A stretch of DNA of 64,000 nucleotides, taken from contig NC_061808.1 in the NCBI RefSeq assembly GCF_021462225.1, positions 20,559,119 through 20,623,118 on the forward strand. Reading direction: 5' to 3'. Of this stretch, positions 8,766-21,260 are shown piece after piece. The DNA comes from Girardinichthys multiradiatus. Taxonomy: Eukaryota; Chordata; Actinopteri; Cyprinodontiformes; Goodeidae. The notes under the pieces were generated by a model. It was not told where the DNA came from. It was given only the letters and a program-made list of their open reading frames with translations, and did not search any database. Positions within the stretch are counted from its first letter, which is position 1; each line of letters begins with the position of its first letter. The position numbers and the translations under genes were made by a program.

Positions 8766-11430
8766 TTTCCCTTCGTTATTGTTTGAAAGAGATTACTTCA
8801 CATGAGGTTAAACAGAGTGGTGAATGGCTAATATTCCTAAAGTTTGACCGTGAAAGTGAATCACATTGAATAATATACGTTTCTGGCGTGACTGTTCCAT
8901 CTGCTGGATAAAAGAGGATATTACAGCCTGTAAATAGGCTGCACATAGACATTCACAGTAGAATTTTTAATTATAATCTATATAAAGACAAGAATAACAG
9001 CAAATTGGGGGTTATAATAGCTTTTTTTTTAAACCTATTATAACCATGATCAAAAAGAAAATGTTTGACTAGACCAGTTTGTTAAAAGTGTGTTAATGAA
9101 CATTTCTAAATCAAATATATAAAATATAAGCTACAATCATCAAAGTTTTCTAAAGTTGACACATTCTAGGCCTTCTGGTATGTGGCTGTTATTATTGCCA
9201 CATACGCATGATGTCCTTGTTCATTTCCGAGTGAAATACAACTCAGATGAATCATCATTCTGTGAGCATACATACTATGTTAAAAGTACTGGGTCACCTC
9301 TTCAAAATCACTGGTGTGGTACCAAAACTGGATGTTACCTGTGCAACTGTCCAAGTCCAGTTGTGAAATTTCCTTGCAACTAAATATTCCACAGTCAACT
9401 GTTCGTGTTATTATAACAAAGTGGAAGAGATTGAGAACGACAGCAACTCAGCCATGGAGTAGTAAAATCAGGGAGCGGGGTTAACAGATGCTGAAGAGTA
9501 TGGTGCATAGGTTGCCAACTTTTTACAGAATTAGTAGCTACAGACCTATATTTATGTAACCATATATATTTATAAAAATTATGATGGACTATATTGATTT
9601 AATGTCATTTCAAAAATTATTTAACCCTAAAGCAGCTGGCTTAGAGTGACTGGTTGTGGCTGACTGATTGGGGGCAGTTAGGTTTTCCATTTAACTCATT
9701 GATGGTATTTGTGAGCTGTGGGATAAAAAACAAGACTATGGAAAACCCACAAAAACATGGGCAGAACATAACTCCGCTGAGAGAGACTGATTGTGGTCTT
9801 GAAGTGTCGGAGGTCGCTAATCAAAGCCACCCCGCTGTCCTGAAATTTTCAAGAAAAATACAATTTTTAAGCTTTGCATTGAGACCTTGTTCCTCTTTCT
9901 GCATAGTTTACAACAAAAAAACAAGATTTTTGATCTATGATGTATTGAGTATTCTGCAGTATTTTAAGTAAAGCCACATCAAAACATAAACAGTATCTGC
10001 CTGATTGACTCTTTCACAAAGGTCCGACTGATTAGTAGAGATGGCATTCATCGCTGTTTGGTTGAGGTGGCTTTTAGTGATAGGAAAAGGTCCAATGTGT
10101 TAGTCCTCCAAAATCATAATCCAAGTTGCAGCCCAGGAGACAGAGCTATAGTCTTAACAGCGGTCTGCAGCTCTGGTGCTTTGATGCTGTCATCATCTTA
10201 AAAACCAACGGGGTCAATAACTAGCAAATGCTTCAATAAAACATATAAATTAATATTAAAGTTAGATTTATATTTTATAAAAGAACAAAATAAAACAAAT
10301 GTCAAGGAGAAAAAATTTGTAATTTTAAATAATCATTAAATACAAGATTGTTAGTAGTATTTATTTTACTCCACCAAACTATCTAAACTACTTCATTTAT
10401 CAAAATACAGACTTGGGGGGGAAAGAGTGGTAGGAATTCACCCGGTCTGACATAATATTCATTATAAAATGTTACAATATTCTCATAGTGCAGCCACAAA
10501 TGATGATGCAATTTACAACAAACAACGTCATATGACATTCTGGGTCATATTTAACCTTATGTTCCTACAACTTGTTTTCCTTAGAAAAGCATTTAAAAAG
10601 CTGGGAGAGTTACTGATCTAGTCTCCTTTTAAAGCATACAAGAAATTCTGGCTGCTTGGAAGAAAGTAAAAGAACAAAATAGGATTGATTTTGGATTTTT
10701 AAATACGAACAACCATGAGCATTATGACAATTCGTGATGAACTGGTGGGCCCAATTTAAAATCTCCTTAAGAACCCTAAAACCTTAGTCCATCGCTGCTG
10801 TAAATGTTGACCACTCGGAGCCTGTCTGTAGGGGGAGATGGTGCTCTTTAGCAAATTATGCTGCAGAAAACAACTTTTTTTGCCTGCAGCATTCCAAGCT
10901 CTGACTCTGAAATTATATATTTTGAGCAGATCTCTTTTCATTATCACCAGATGTGCAGCCCTATTACTATGTCTCAACAAGCTTTTGACACAACCTTAAA
11001 ATGTCCTTTTTTCACATAGCACTACATCGGCGACTTGAGAGGCTAGATAAGAGGGGTTATCAGCAGAGACGAATGAGTTTAACTCATCCAAGAATACATA
11101 TTAATTTCAATGTATATACATACTTATACCATGATGCTCCACATTTGCTGGCTCGAGGAGATTTTAGGAGATGATTCAATGCTTTTTATTAACACAAGAA
11201 AAAATTTGCTAATTTCTAGGGGTGAGTTTTAGTTAACTTAATTGCTTTAATCAAAACTCTGGAGCCAGATGCAGTATGGGTCATATTCTGCTTAGGTAAT
11301 TTGAATATTCCACATTAAGTTGTATGAAAACATCTTTTAGATAGCTAATTGGGCTGTTCCCCTGTGAACTCTTTTTGGCATTTTCATTAGGCCTGAGTAT
11401 AGAAAGCTCCCATTATCCTGAGAATTGCCT
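8766..11430. other. Mostly unique DNA, no gene seen
   Basis: There is no convincing ORF. A small inverted repeat (9010-9020 against 9035-9045, GGTTATAATAG) could form a hairpin. The segment 9650-9840 faintly resembles eroded fish repeat sequence. The open frames at 9654-9971 and 10756-10980 show no domains and no compositional sign of coding. Confidence 0.4.
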
Positions 11431-11439
11431 GCTGCAAAC

Positions 11440-11800
11440 AGTAACATCTTGTGGTAGAAGGGCCATTGTTAAAGGAAAATCATAAGTCCTGTTTGCAAGT
11501 TGCCTTGAGCCAGGTAGGGAAAAAACCAAACGTGAAAGAAGGTGCTCTGGTCAGAGGAGAACAAAATTTGTTTGACTTGCAAACCTCTATATGTGGAGGA
11601 AAGGTATCCCTGAAAATCACATCACTGACATGGTGAAGGATGGTGGTGGCAGCTTCATGCTGTGGGAAATATCTTTGACAGGGAATATGAAGCTTGTCAG
11701 GGTTGATGAGAAGATGGGTAAAGGAAAATACTGAGCAATCATGAAGGAAAACACAAATATTGACACTTTTTAGGGATGCAAGTTATTGGATCTGATCTTA
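11440..11800 (+). mobile_element. Tc1-type transposon relic (sense)
   Basis: Eroded transposase DNA in the sense direction. Recognisable words include GAAGGTGCTCTGGTCAGA near the first catalytic Asp and GGTGGTGGCAGCTTCATGCTGTGGG (usually encoding the GGGSVMLWG block). Many indels and stops prevent translation. Confidence 0.75.
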
Positions 11801-11929
11801 ATAAACCCCCAGAAAACAAAAACAAACAGCGAGAACAAATGTTTCCCACAAAACCTAAGAGTTCCTAAATTGCGCTCTGTTTGATCAAGAAAATCTCACA
11901 ACAAATCTGTCAAGTTTTGTTTCATACAC

Positions 11930-12310
11930 GCCTTCCAAAACTATTCATACCCCTAATTGTTTTTACATCAGTAACAATGTCATGCCTACTGTGAAACATG
12001 GTGGTTGCAACATCATGCTGTGGGGTTGCTTCTTTTCAGCAGACACAGGATAGCTGGTCAGAGTTGATGAAAAGATGGTTGGAGCTAAATACAAGGCAAT
12101 CCTGGAAGAAAACCTCTTAGAGACTGCAAGAGACCTGAGACTGGAGAGGTTCCCCTTTCAACAGAACAACGACCCTGAACATACAGCCCATGGATTGGTT
12201 TAGTATAAAGCATATTTATGTGTTAGAAGGCCCAATGAAAGTCCAGACCGAAATCTAATTATGGATCTGTAGCAAGACATGACAATTTATGTTCACAGAT
12301 GTTCTCCATC
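11930..12310 (+). mobile_element. Tc1-type transposon relic (sense), second piece
   Basis: It begins with a terminal-region phrase (CTATTCATACCCCTAAT) and then jumps into transposase DNA. The blocks GTGAAACATGGTGGTTGC and CATCATGCTGTGGGG, the CAACAGAACAACGACCCTGAAC stretch around the second catalytic Asp, and the AGTCCAGACCGAAATC stretch around the catalytic Glu follow in order. The N-terminal half is deleted and the rest is broken. Confidence 0.8.
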
Positions 12311-13435
12311 CAGTCTGAGCTGGTGCTATTTTAGTAAAAATATTGGACCAAAGATTCAATTGCAAGATGTGCCAAACGGAGACATACGCATTCTGCTATC
12401 CTGGGAACATGAGGAATCACAACCTTTAGTTTATAAGATCTATGCCAAATATATCATAACATTTAAATAACATAAAAAAAATTGTGTTATATAACAATTT
12501 CATCCATCATACATTGGATAGAATGTATGAAAATGTATTAAGATTTTTTAAACGTTTTCTTTAAACAAATTGAGTATTGAAAGGATAAATTTAAAGGATT
12601 GACAACAGCCCACCAGGACTAAAAAAGTGTGACCATGTGTGCCATGAGGGAAGAAATGTGAAACTTTTTTGTTTCCTGGATCCTAGGCAGGTGTTATTGT
12701 CCCTTAGTGTCTAATACTCCCACTAAATTGTGATGAATAGCTTTCTGGAGTGAAGTGCAAGCGCATGCATGTGTGTCGACGCCAACTGTCTCTTCCCTGT
12801 TTATTTTGAGACAAGCTGTGGGTTATTGTGTGCAACAGGTAGTGCTGGTTCGTGGGGCTGAGATGCATTTTCAAAGTGAGGCGAGACAGCTTAGTGACTG
12901 AAGGAGATAATGTGCGGCAGAAAGGGTTCACATTGACTGCTGTGATTGATCTGATTTTCCTAATTGGCACAAAGACCTTAGAGCGTGTGTCCTTCGTCTA
13001 TATTGAGTGTGCTCAGGGAGTGTCATGTTTAATAAGTTCCTTGAATGGCTTTGTGGTTGTGTGATTGTGCCCGCTGGCCATCGGGGGAGTGCAAGGGAGC
13101 AGAGGAGAAGAGACAAAAGAGGAGAAAAGGAGTTTTTTTACAATCCAAATGACAGAGGAAGCAGATAAATAATAAAGGCTTCTGCTGTGGTAGAAATAAA
13201 AAGGTGTTATATGAGAGAGTTAGAAGAAAATGTAGAGAAAGACTGTACTGTGACATCTACCAATCCCTTTGCACTGCTGCTTCTCTAATATTACTCAATA
13301 GTGAATATTTTTTTAGGCAATTAACACACCCATAAACACAATCAATTTGGAAAGCCTAGATGAGGATTTTATGTATTTGTAAGCTTCTGATAGGTAAATT
13401 CACAACATGTTAGTTAAATTGAGGCAAACCTGGTG
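12311..13435. other. Unique DNA, no gene seen
   Basis: No repeat is recognised. The part 12700-13100 is richer in GC than its neighbours and has no visible coding frame; it could be regulatory, but nothing in the sequence proves this. Confidence 0.35.
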
Positions 13436-14480
13436 ATGCATTTTAAGCCAACACCTCAAACCCATTGTTTCCTAGAGTGATATTATTGAAATAATTAAAG
13501 AAATCAGCCAATGTATCAGAAAAAGAAATGTTTAATCAATAATATGCAAGTATTAACAGCATGGGAATGTCCTGCAATGATGGCATTCACAGGAAGAAGA
13601 GGGGTTCTGTGTCCCAGAGATGAAAGTGTTTAAGTGTGAAATGTGCGCATTGACCTCAAAACAAAAGCGTAAAGATGCTGGCTGAAGATTTTAAGATAGA
13701 GTGAATATCCACAGTGAAACGAGAAATGTACAGACAATGGCTGAAAGACCACTCAGCAAGGAAGAAGCCATTACTCTATAGCAAATAAATGAAAAGTCAG
13801 ATTACAGTTTGTAAATGCACTCAGGTAGAAAAGACCTCAATTTTAAAGACATGTTCTCTGATCTGAGAAAAGCAAAGCTAAATTGTTTGGCAATAATGAC
13901 AATTGTTACATTTGGAGGAAATGATTACAAGCTTGCAAGTCTGAGAACATGATCCTAACAATGAAGTATGCTTGAATCAGCATCTATGAGAATGCAATGC
14001 TGCAGGAGGGACTGGTGCACTTCACATAAATAAATGGCATCATGAGTAAAGAACATCTTGTAGAAAATATTATGGCAACAACCCATGACATCAGCCAGGA
14101 AGTTGGGGAACACATGGGTCTTCCAAATGGTCAAAGAGCATAATCATTCTGGCAAATTACACACAGAAAATTTGTGGTTAGAGCTGATAAAGGTGTGTGC
14201 GAGCAAAGGACCCTACAAACCTGATTCAGTTACATCAGTTCTGTCAGTCCTTTCACAACTGTTGTGTTTAATAGAAGGATATGTAAAATGTTTAACCTGT
14301 CCTTTAATTCTGTTAAATATTAAGGATATGTATGTAAACTTCCTACCTTGAAGACATTTGAAAATATATTCTATCATCAGTCTGATATTTAGCAAATAGA
14401 AATAATCTTGGTTATCTTATCTGATCTTAACAGTATTATTTTAGGTTCATTTTAGAAAAAAGAAATCTGTGTAAATTTCT
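13436..14480 (+). mobile_element. Sleeping Beauty-type Tc1 relic
   Basis: Sense transposase DNA of the salmonid/Sleeping Beauty Tc1 group in continuous order. Near 13500 the KEISQ start region is seen (AAAGAAATCAGCCAA), then CTCAGCAAGGAAGAAGCC at about 13755, the first-Asp region at 13855-13920 (TTTGGCAATAATGAC), GCTGCAGGAGGGACTGG at about 14000, GGGTCTTCCAAATGG near 14115, and GTGTGCGAGCAAAGG with CTACAAACCTGA near 14200. The segment with CTCCAACCGTGAAGCATGGGGG-like content is deleted or scrambled. The 3' flank retains TGTATGTAAACTTCC. It is an old, dead copy with many stops. Confidence 0.8.
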
Positions 14481-16430
14481 GGTTTCAGCTGTAAATTTCA
14501 AATAAGATCTCCATTAAAATTGTGATGTGATTTTTGCCTCACATTATTTGCTCTAGGCTTATTTGGAAGCATCCTTTCTAGAAGGTTTTTATGTAAACAC
14601 AAAGTCACAACTCCTTTGTTCTGTGTGACAGCTAAGAATTGGTTGAGTTGGTAGGGATATTATATTAACAACATACAACTATTACAAACCTTTATCTTAG
14701 ACAAAGACCAGTAACATTAAAGTAATCACTAATAAAATCCTTTTATTTGTTGTCTTATCAACCCACCTGACAACAAAAACATGTTCCTAAAAGTGATATT
14801 ACTAAACTATAAAGCGTAAAAGCCAAACAAATATTAAATTTCAGTACCACTTTTTGGTACTACCATAACAGTTATTAGGCCTGCCCACACTCCAAGATCT
14901 TCTCAGGAGAGACACAAATCCCCTTAGGCCTACAAGGACTGTTACCATGTTTGGTTGAGTTTCAAATCCACCTGATCAAATGGATTTGTGATCATATATA
15001 AAAAAAAAAAAAAACATAAGTTTAGGTAAACTAATCTAGATGTACTAAATAATTACAAAAGGTGTTTGTTTGAGTAAAAGTAATAAATCATTTAAGTTAA
15101 GATGTGTATTTTAAAAGCATATTTTAGCAGTAAAACTACTGTTCCCATAAGACTCTACTGCTCACATAATGCATTGCGTGTATATTTGCCTGGGCTTTGA
15201 GTGAACTTGTTCTGAACGACAGTCCATGGTACCCCGTGTCCTCATTATACAGACATAACCGATAAAGCTAGCACACAAAATGTGGGTGGGAGCTTGTCTG
15301 TGAGTTTGTCTTGCAGTTGGATGTCTGAGGGAACTCAAGAAACACTGAGAACTTTCTTTTTCTGTATATATTTATGGGATGTAGACTTCTCCACATGGCT
15401 TCTCTTCATTGTGAACAAGCTTGTATCTGCCTACATCAAGAAAATTTGTATCCCAAATATGCTACTTCTAAAATTCACGTTGCTTTGTTGCTGAGGATGG
15501 TAAGTAAAATACAGGTTGAAGGAACATGAGTCATCCTTTTTTGATTTACTTGCGAAGATTTTGCACAGTGTTTTAATTCTCCCATTATCTGTATTTAATA
15601 AGAAAACATATGTTGCAAAAGAGGGTGGAAAAAAATGCTCTCTTTTAACTTATTGAAACAACATCAGAAATGGGTATGACAATGTAAGCAATAGAATTAT
15701 TCACTCCCATCTCCTTCCACATTAATGATCTGGATATTTGCATTCCAATCAACCTGCTGCTTTCTCTAATTTAATGCAAAGTGTGGTCATGGCAGAGAAA
15801 CCACTGTGTTTGCCTCGGATTACCCTCAGAGAGCGTCTAAATTGAAGGTCATGCTCTGAATAAAAGCACCAAAGTAAATGACAGCCATGACATAAAGCAG
15901 TTAGGAGTAATGCTGCAGACTGTTCACTGAGGTCATTCACTCTCGTCTTTATGTTTTTTTGTTGTAATCCACTCTCAAAAGAGCATTCGCTGTTTCAGTT
16001 AAAAGATATAAACCTTCCCACTATGATCCCTTTACTGGTAGTTGAAGAGCCACTAAAATAATTTTCTGGATATAGTGTTTCTAAACAAAGATAATTCCCA
16101 GAAAAACACACACTGTGGCTCTCTACATTCTCTAACAATGGGTCTACTCAAGACAAAGTTACCCTTAATAATCCATTTATATTATAATTTTTAGTCATCA
16201 AAAGGTCATCAACTTCTGGAATACTTCTAGCTGGATATTTGACTACTCTTATCAGAGTATGAAGACCTCATTTAAATTGGTTGATTTCCCTGCATGGAAT
16301 TTGCTTTTATGCACAGTATATATATATATTCAAAAAAGTTGAGGTCGGCACCATTCCAATAGTCTGCTTTATGCTTGATAAAAACCAGTTTTGCTGTGTG
16401 TTTCAGTCAGCAAACTGTTAATATCAAGTA
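14481..16430. other. Unique AT-rich DNA
   Basis: No gene or named repeat is recognised. A 14-base A run lies at 15001-15014. The short open frames (70 aa or less) have no domain features. Confidence 0.35.
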
Positions 16431-16439
16431 AAGTTGAAG

Positions 16440-16700
16440 AATTTGGGGGTAGTCCTTCATTATTTTACCCAAACAACACACCAGTAGCACTGGCAGTGAA
16501 ACAGTTCCTCAGCATGATGCTACCACCACCATGCTCGACATATGGCAAAATGTTTTAGGTTTAAAAGCATACTTTGACTTTTTCCAAATATGCTTCATCA
16601 GAGTGGCCAAAGAGCTCAGTCTTTGCGATGTCTGACAGTGATGCTGAAAACCTGACCTGAAAACACGGAACACCTCGTCAAAAAACAACAAAGGCAAAGT
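16440..16700 (-). mobile_element. Antisense DNA-transposon relic
   Basis: The stretch CAGCATGATGCTACCACCACCATGCTCGAC is the antisense of the Tc1-type GGGSxM block, followed by GGCAAAATGTTTTAGGTTTAAAAGC and GGCCAAAGAGCTCAGTC, which recur in fish Tc1-like copies. Ends cannot be set. Confidence 0.55.
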
Positions 16701-17470
16701 AGAAATGTAAAATAAAAGACAGTTTTAGGTATACTCTATAAAGACAGTTTTAAAATACTCCTGTGAGAACAAGAAAACCTAAACCAATTCAATAATTGGT
16801 TTAGGGCCAGAATCAGACAGTTAGATACACCAGATGCCACTCTGTAGCTCCAACTGACTGAATGATTATGCTAAAACCAGTTTGAAGACACAGCTTGGAA
16901 ATATAAAGAAAGCAAAGGATTTAGAGTTTGAAAAACAAACTTATGGAAGGTCAATGGAGCAGTATGTGCTCCGCATAACGGGTGAATTTGTCTGCAGAGC
17001 TGCTACAGTGAAAGTATCCTCAGCTCACCTCATGTTTCATTAGTTTAGAGTTGTATGACAACAAGGCCTATTTGTGACTATACCTGCATATCTAATACGA
17101 GGACAGATTGACAACAGCCGGTTGTGTTCTTATGTAAGCACAGCTGGACAGAGACAGAAAAAGGCATGTTGTCCAACTATAGTTTCCTTCTAAATAATGT
17201 AGCATAATCCAAAAGCCCTGACATTTCCCAAAGGGGAATCAATCACACATACTGTTTTAAAACAGTGTGTTACATTGCAGTGTGTTACATTACGTATTCT
17301 TTCACATATGGCAGTAACTCCTTTATGAAAAGTTTAATTTTGACACAGACTGTGACTTTGCTGTAATTCCCCTGGGCCATAAAATTAACGTTTTACTATG
17401 GGAAAGCAAAATTCCAAGTGTGACAGCTTGTGTTTGCGCTTTTTTTTGAAAATGTTCCAAAATTGCAATG
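16701..17470. other. No gene or repeat recognised
   Basis: AT-rich DNA with a small direct duplication (CAGTGTGTTACATT twice at about 17263-17292). Nothing else was seen. Confidence 0.35.
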
Positions 17471-17475
17471 CAAAC

Positions 17476-17477
<2 letters not shown>

Positions 17478-17559
<82 letters not shown>
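17478..17559. repeat. (CA)n microsatellite, about 41 units
   Basis: An uninterrupted CA dinucleotide run of about 82 bp. Open frames that cross it on both strands (TH-TH or VC-VC proteins) are artefacts of the repeat. Confidence 0.98.
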
Positions 17560-17562
<3 letters not shown>

Positions 17563-19734
17563 CCAGCTAGGATAATATGCATACACATACACAGAGTCAG
17601 CTCATCTGTGCGAACTGCTCATTCCAGCTGACGGAGTGTATAATTCCAGCATTGGAATAATAATGACGGCATTGTAATTCAGATGGATAGAGGAGAAATT
17701 AGATCCTGGGGGGTGGGGGGTTGTGACACATACAATTGTATGTATCGGTTCAGAGACAGAGAAATTCTGTAGATTATTTGAAAAAGTTATTGGTTCTAGA
17801 CTCATTGAACACCCCATATTATTTCTTTACAACATTTCCAATAAGATCTACGGCTTCTTAACTTGCACTCTGTTTTGTTATGGAAAGGGATTGTTACAGA
17901 GTTAACTACACAATGCAAGTGACTGCCCACTGTGTTGAATACTTTTGCAAGGCACCATAATCCTACAACAGGTTTTTTTTCTTGCTAACACTTTGGTGGG
18001 CACTGGTATCTTGTGTGGTATCAGAAGAGGAAGTTACCAGCTGATCGACTGACAGTGTTATGCAAGTTCCTCCCTTCACAAGAACAAGTACAAAGCTCAG
18101 TTCATGAGATTAAAAGTGGACTAAATTATATAAATAGTTTACCATTTAAAAAAAAAAAACGACATTAAAATTTAACGACCACAAAAATCCCACAAACAAA
18201 TAGAAAACTTGTGTGCTGTTATTTTGACAATACTTACCAACGCACCGCTGGAATAAAGTCAGAATTGGCAGAACGAAGATAATTTATTTGTTACTTCATT
18301 CCACTGCCAAGGTTTGGCTTGCTAGGATAAACAGCAATCACACAATTTCTTACCTGCCATGTATGTGTCTTCTAATATGAAGAAATGTACCACATTTTAT
18401 GAAACAAGTCCTGTTACTTATGTAAAATATGTGCATCATTCAAGATGTTCCCCCATTTTGTATTGTGATTGGATAGACAGATGCGTCTACTTACAGTAAG
18501 ATGGAGACATCTTATTTGTTTATTTTCCACAATTGATTATCAGCTAGCAATGGGACGAGGGGTCATTATGGTCAATAATCATCAGCTGAATTAATCAGAA
18601 AATACAGTTAGCTCCCCTGTTATGTTAGCCTCTTTAAAGTGGATTACATTTTCACGATGACTGCTAACAAGTGGTAGAAACAAGTGGTGACAAGGATAAT
18701 GATTACCTTCAGAACCTAAAGAGGTATAAATCTATTCATATTTATGTAAGATATTTTTTATTTAATTAATTTTTATGCATGTGTGCCACTCCTAAGCACT
18801 GTGTTCTATTGATTTCACCTCAAAAATGTCACACCCCAGCGCAGCTGCAATACAGCTGACACACAAACCCACTGGTATTTACATTAAACACTAAAGTCAC
18901 TAAACAGAGTGGAGGACTTAACTGTGCGACCTGTGCAGAACCGAATCAGGTGCTACGTTCACTACAACGGCTAAGTTCACTACAACGCACCTTATTCTTT
19001 ATGTTGTAATTAAAACAAACCTTGGATTATGTTTCTTGTGTTGTATTTGGGTTAGCTGGTTCCACAAATCAACCAGTCATCCGTCTGTCTGCCTTCTGAA
19101 CATTCTTTGTAGGAGCAGATGATCCGGTTGTTTTACAGGTCCCAGTTGGACATATATTTGGTACTTGGAAATATAAATTCATCTATTCCAGTCAATCCTG
19201 GTTCTCTTTATGACCAGGTTCCATGAGTCTTTTGTTGCTGAATAAAAATCTACGACTTCTTAACTTGGACTCGGATTTGTTATGGAAATCTCACAACAAT
19301 ATGGGAAACAAAGTGGGTACAGGTTTTTGTGGCTGTACAAAATATAAGTGAGCCCCTCGAAGAACACATATGAATTAAAAACATAGAGAAAACCCCAATT
19401 AGTCGTACTTTGAACACTTAAGTCGGACTTAGCAATACCGCAAATAAACCATTACTACGTTTTATAAAGGGTAAACAATTTATTATTCTGTTTGGCCAGC
19501 TATTTTGGGGATTTGGCATGTGGAGTTAATTTTCATTAATGCAGACAGACATAGCGTAACATGAGATGAAGTTATGTTCCCATCGGGTCATAGCTGCAAC
19601 ATTTGTGTAGCATTTTTATCAATTCTGTAGAAGTGGTGCATTCATACTGTATATATAGGGTTTCAGAGTTGTTACATTCGTACCATGGACATTTTTCTAT
19701 ATGTCTGTATAAACCTGTGGCAGCCTTACCTAGG
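17560..19734. other. Mostly unique DNA with small repeat traces
   Basis: A Tc1 3'-end phrase (GAATACTTTTGCAAGGCACC) lies at about 17937-17956. A segment of roughly 40 bp near 17847-17886 recurs at 19248-19287 on the same strand (CTACGRCTTCTTAACTTG). A 17-bp near-duplication, TTCACTACAACG, lies at about 18957-18987. No gene is seen. Confidence 0.45.
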
Positions 19735-19830
19735 TCAGAATCAGAATCAGAATCAGCTTTATTGCCAAGTTCGTACATACAAACAAGGAATTTGCCTCTG
19801 GTACACTTTGCTCTTTTGTTCTGTTTTTGC

Positions 19831-20097
19831 ATTACAGGATTTACAAATTTATAATTTACAATTTACAATGTACAATATACAATGCACAATGCAATATTCC
19901 ACATTACAGAATATACAAATTTACAATTTACAATTTACAATTTACAATTTACAATATACAATGCACAATGCAATATTCTGCATTACAGAATATACAAATT
20001 TACAATTTACAATTTACAATGTACAATATACAATGCACAATGCAATATTCCACATTACAGAATATACAAATTTACAATTTACAATTTACACATATAT
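19831..20097. repeat. Minisatellite with 72/79/72-bp units built from 7-mers
   Basis: Units start with ATTACAG at 19831, 19903, 19982 and 20054, giving lengths of 72, 79 and 72 bp plus a partial unit. Within each unit the 7-mer ACAATTT and variants (ACAATGT, ACAATAT, ACAATGC) repeat in tandem. The 79-bp unit has exactly one more 7-mer. The array lies inside the Rex1-like 3' UTR. Confidence 0.92.
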
Positions 20098-20149
20098 AAT
20101 AAAATGGTGCATTTGCAACATTTGTATGCTGTTGTTCTGTACCCTATTG

Positions 20150-21258
20150 AATGTTCAACAGAGAAACAGCCTGGGGGAAGAAACTGTCTTTGTGGCGGCT
20201 GGTTTTAGTAAACAGTGCTCTGTAGCGGCGACCTGAAGGTAAAACTCTAAACAGTTTATGTGCAGGGTGTGTGGGACCTGTATAAGGGTGTGTGGGACCT
20301 GTATAAGTCCTGGATGGAGGGAAGGTCAACTTTGATTATTCTCTCTGCAGTCCTGATTATTCGTTGCAGTCTGGACCTGTCCTGTTTTGTGGATGAGCCA
20401 AACCACACTGAGATGGATGAAGACAGGACAGACTGAATGATGGCAGTGTAGAAGATGACCAGCAGCTCCTGTGGAAGGTTGAACTTCTTGAGTTGCCTCA
20501 GGAAGTACAGTCTCTGCTGGGTCTTCTTTCGAACAGTGTCTATGTGTGAAGACCATCTCAGGTCCTCAGAGATGGTGGTTCCTATGAACCTGAAGTGGTC
20601 CACGGCCGATACAGTGTTGTTGAGGATGGTGAGGGGGTGTATGGGGGTGGTGTTCTCCGAAAGTCCACCACCATTTCCACAGTCTTGAGTGGGTTCAGTT
20701 CAAGGTAGTTCTGACCGCACCAGTGTACCAGCCGATCCACCTGCTGTCTGTATGCAGACTCATCACCGTCCTGGATCAGTCCAATGACAGTGGTGTCATC
20801 TGCAAACTTAAGGAGTTTCACGGACAAGTCCGATGAGGTGCAGTCATTTGTGTACAGAGAGAAGAGGAGTGGGGATAGAACACACCCCTGGGGGGCACCA
20901 GTACTTATTGATCTGGATCGGGAGAAGATGCTCCCCAGTCTCACCTGCTGCTGTCGGTCCGTCAGGAAGCTGTTGATCCACTGACAGGTGGAGGCTGGGA
21001 CGTTAAGCTGTGTGAGCTTCTGGTGGAGGATGTCTGGTATGATAGTGTTGAAGGCCGAGCTGAAGTCTACAAACAGGACCCTGGCGTACGTCCCTGGATG
21101 GTCGAGGTGTTTCAGGATGAAGTGTAGACCTAAATTAACAGCATCATCTGCCGACCTGTTTGCCTGTGATGTCTTTCAGGTGCTTCAACACCAGCCGCTC
21201 AAAGGATTTCATGACCACAGACGTCAGGGCTACAGGCCTGTAGTCATTTATTCCTACG
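20150..21258 (-). pseudogene. Rex1-like reverse transcriptase, copy A
   Basis: Minus-strand frames carry the RT motif A block ([10 protein letters not shown]), motif B ([20 protein letters not shown]), motif C (KFADDT, at about 20795-20812), then [12 protein letters not shown], the HFRFIGTT block, YFLRQLKKFNLP and the C-terminal SGRRYRALFTKTSRHKDSFFP. Relative to copy B a 35-bp piece is missing at about 21162, which shifts frame before motif A. One extra base near 20640 splits the frame again. A 21-bp in-frame duplication (20265-20285 and 20286-20306) repeats seven residues (SHTPLYR). The copy is not functional. Confidence 0.85.
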
Positions 21259-21260
21259 AT

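Larger units (their letters stand above)
19735..21260 (-). mobile_element. Rex1-like LINE copy A (antisense), 5' truncated
   Basis: Read on the minus strand, this is reverse transcriptase DNA (from about 21260), C-terminal region, 3' UTR and a 3' terminus of TGATTC hexamers (19735-19757), preceded by CAATAAAGC. Hexamer-type ends and the RT sequence fit the Rex1/Babar branch of CR1-like LINEs. The 5' end lies inside the RT, typical of aborted target-primed reverse transcription. The 3' UTR holds a minisatellite (19831-20097). Over the shared region it is nearly identical to copy B at 29725-30751. Confidence 0.85.

Noticed and set aside
17323..17631. Open frames with long VC-VC or TH-TH runs across 17478-17559
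   Set aside because: They are translations of the (CA)n microsatellite on both strands.
19831..20097. CRISPR-like array
   Set aside because: Units adjoin without unique spacers, contain internal 7-mer repeats, and lie in a LINE 3' UTR of a vertebrate genome.
19685..20236. A 183-codon frame with Tyr/Asn/Gln-rich repeats
   Set aside because: It is the ACAATTT minisatellite read in three frames, antisense to the LINE; not a protein gene.
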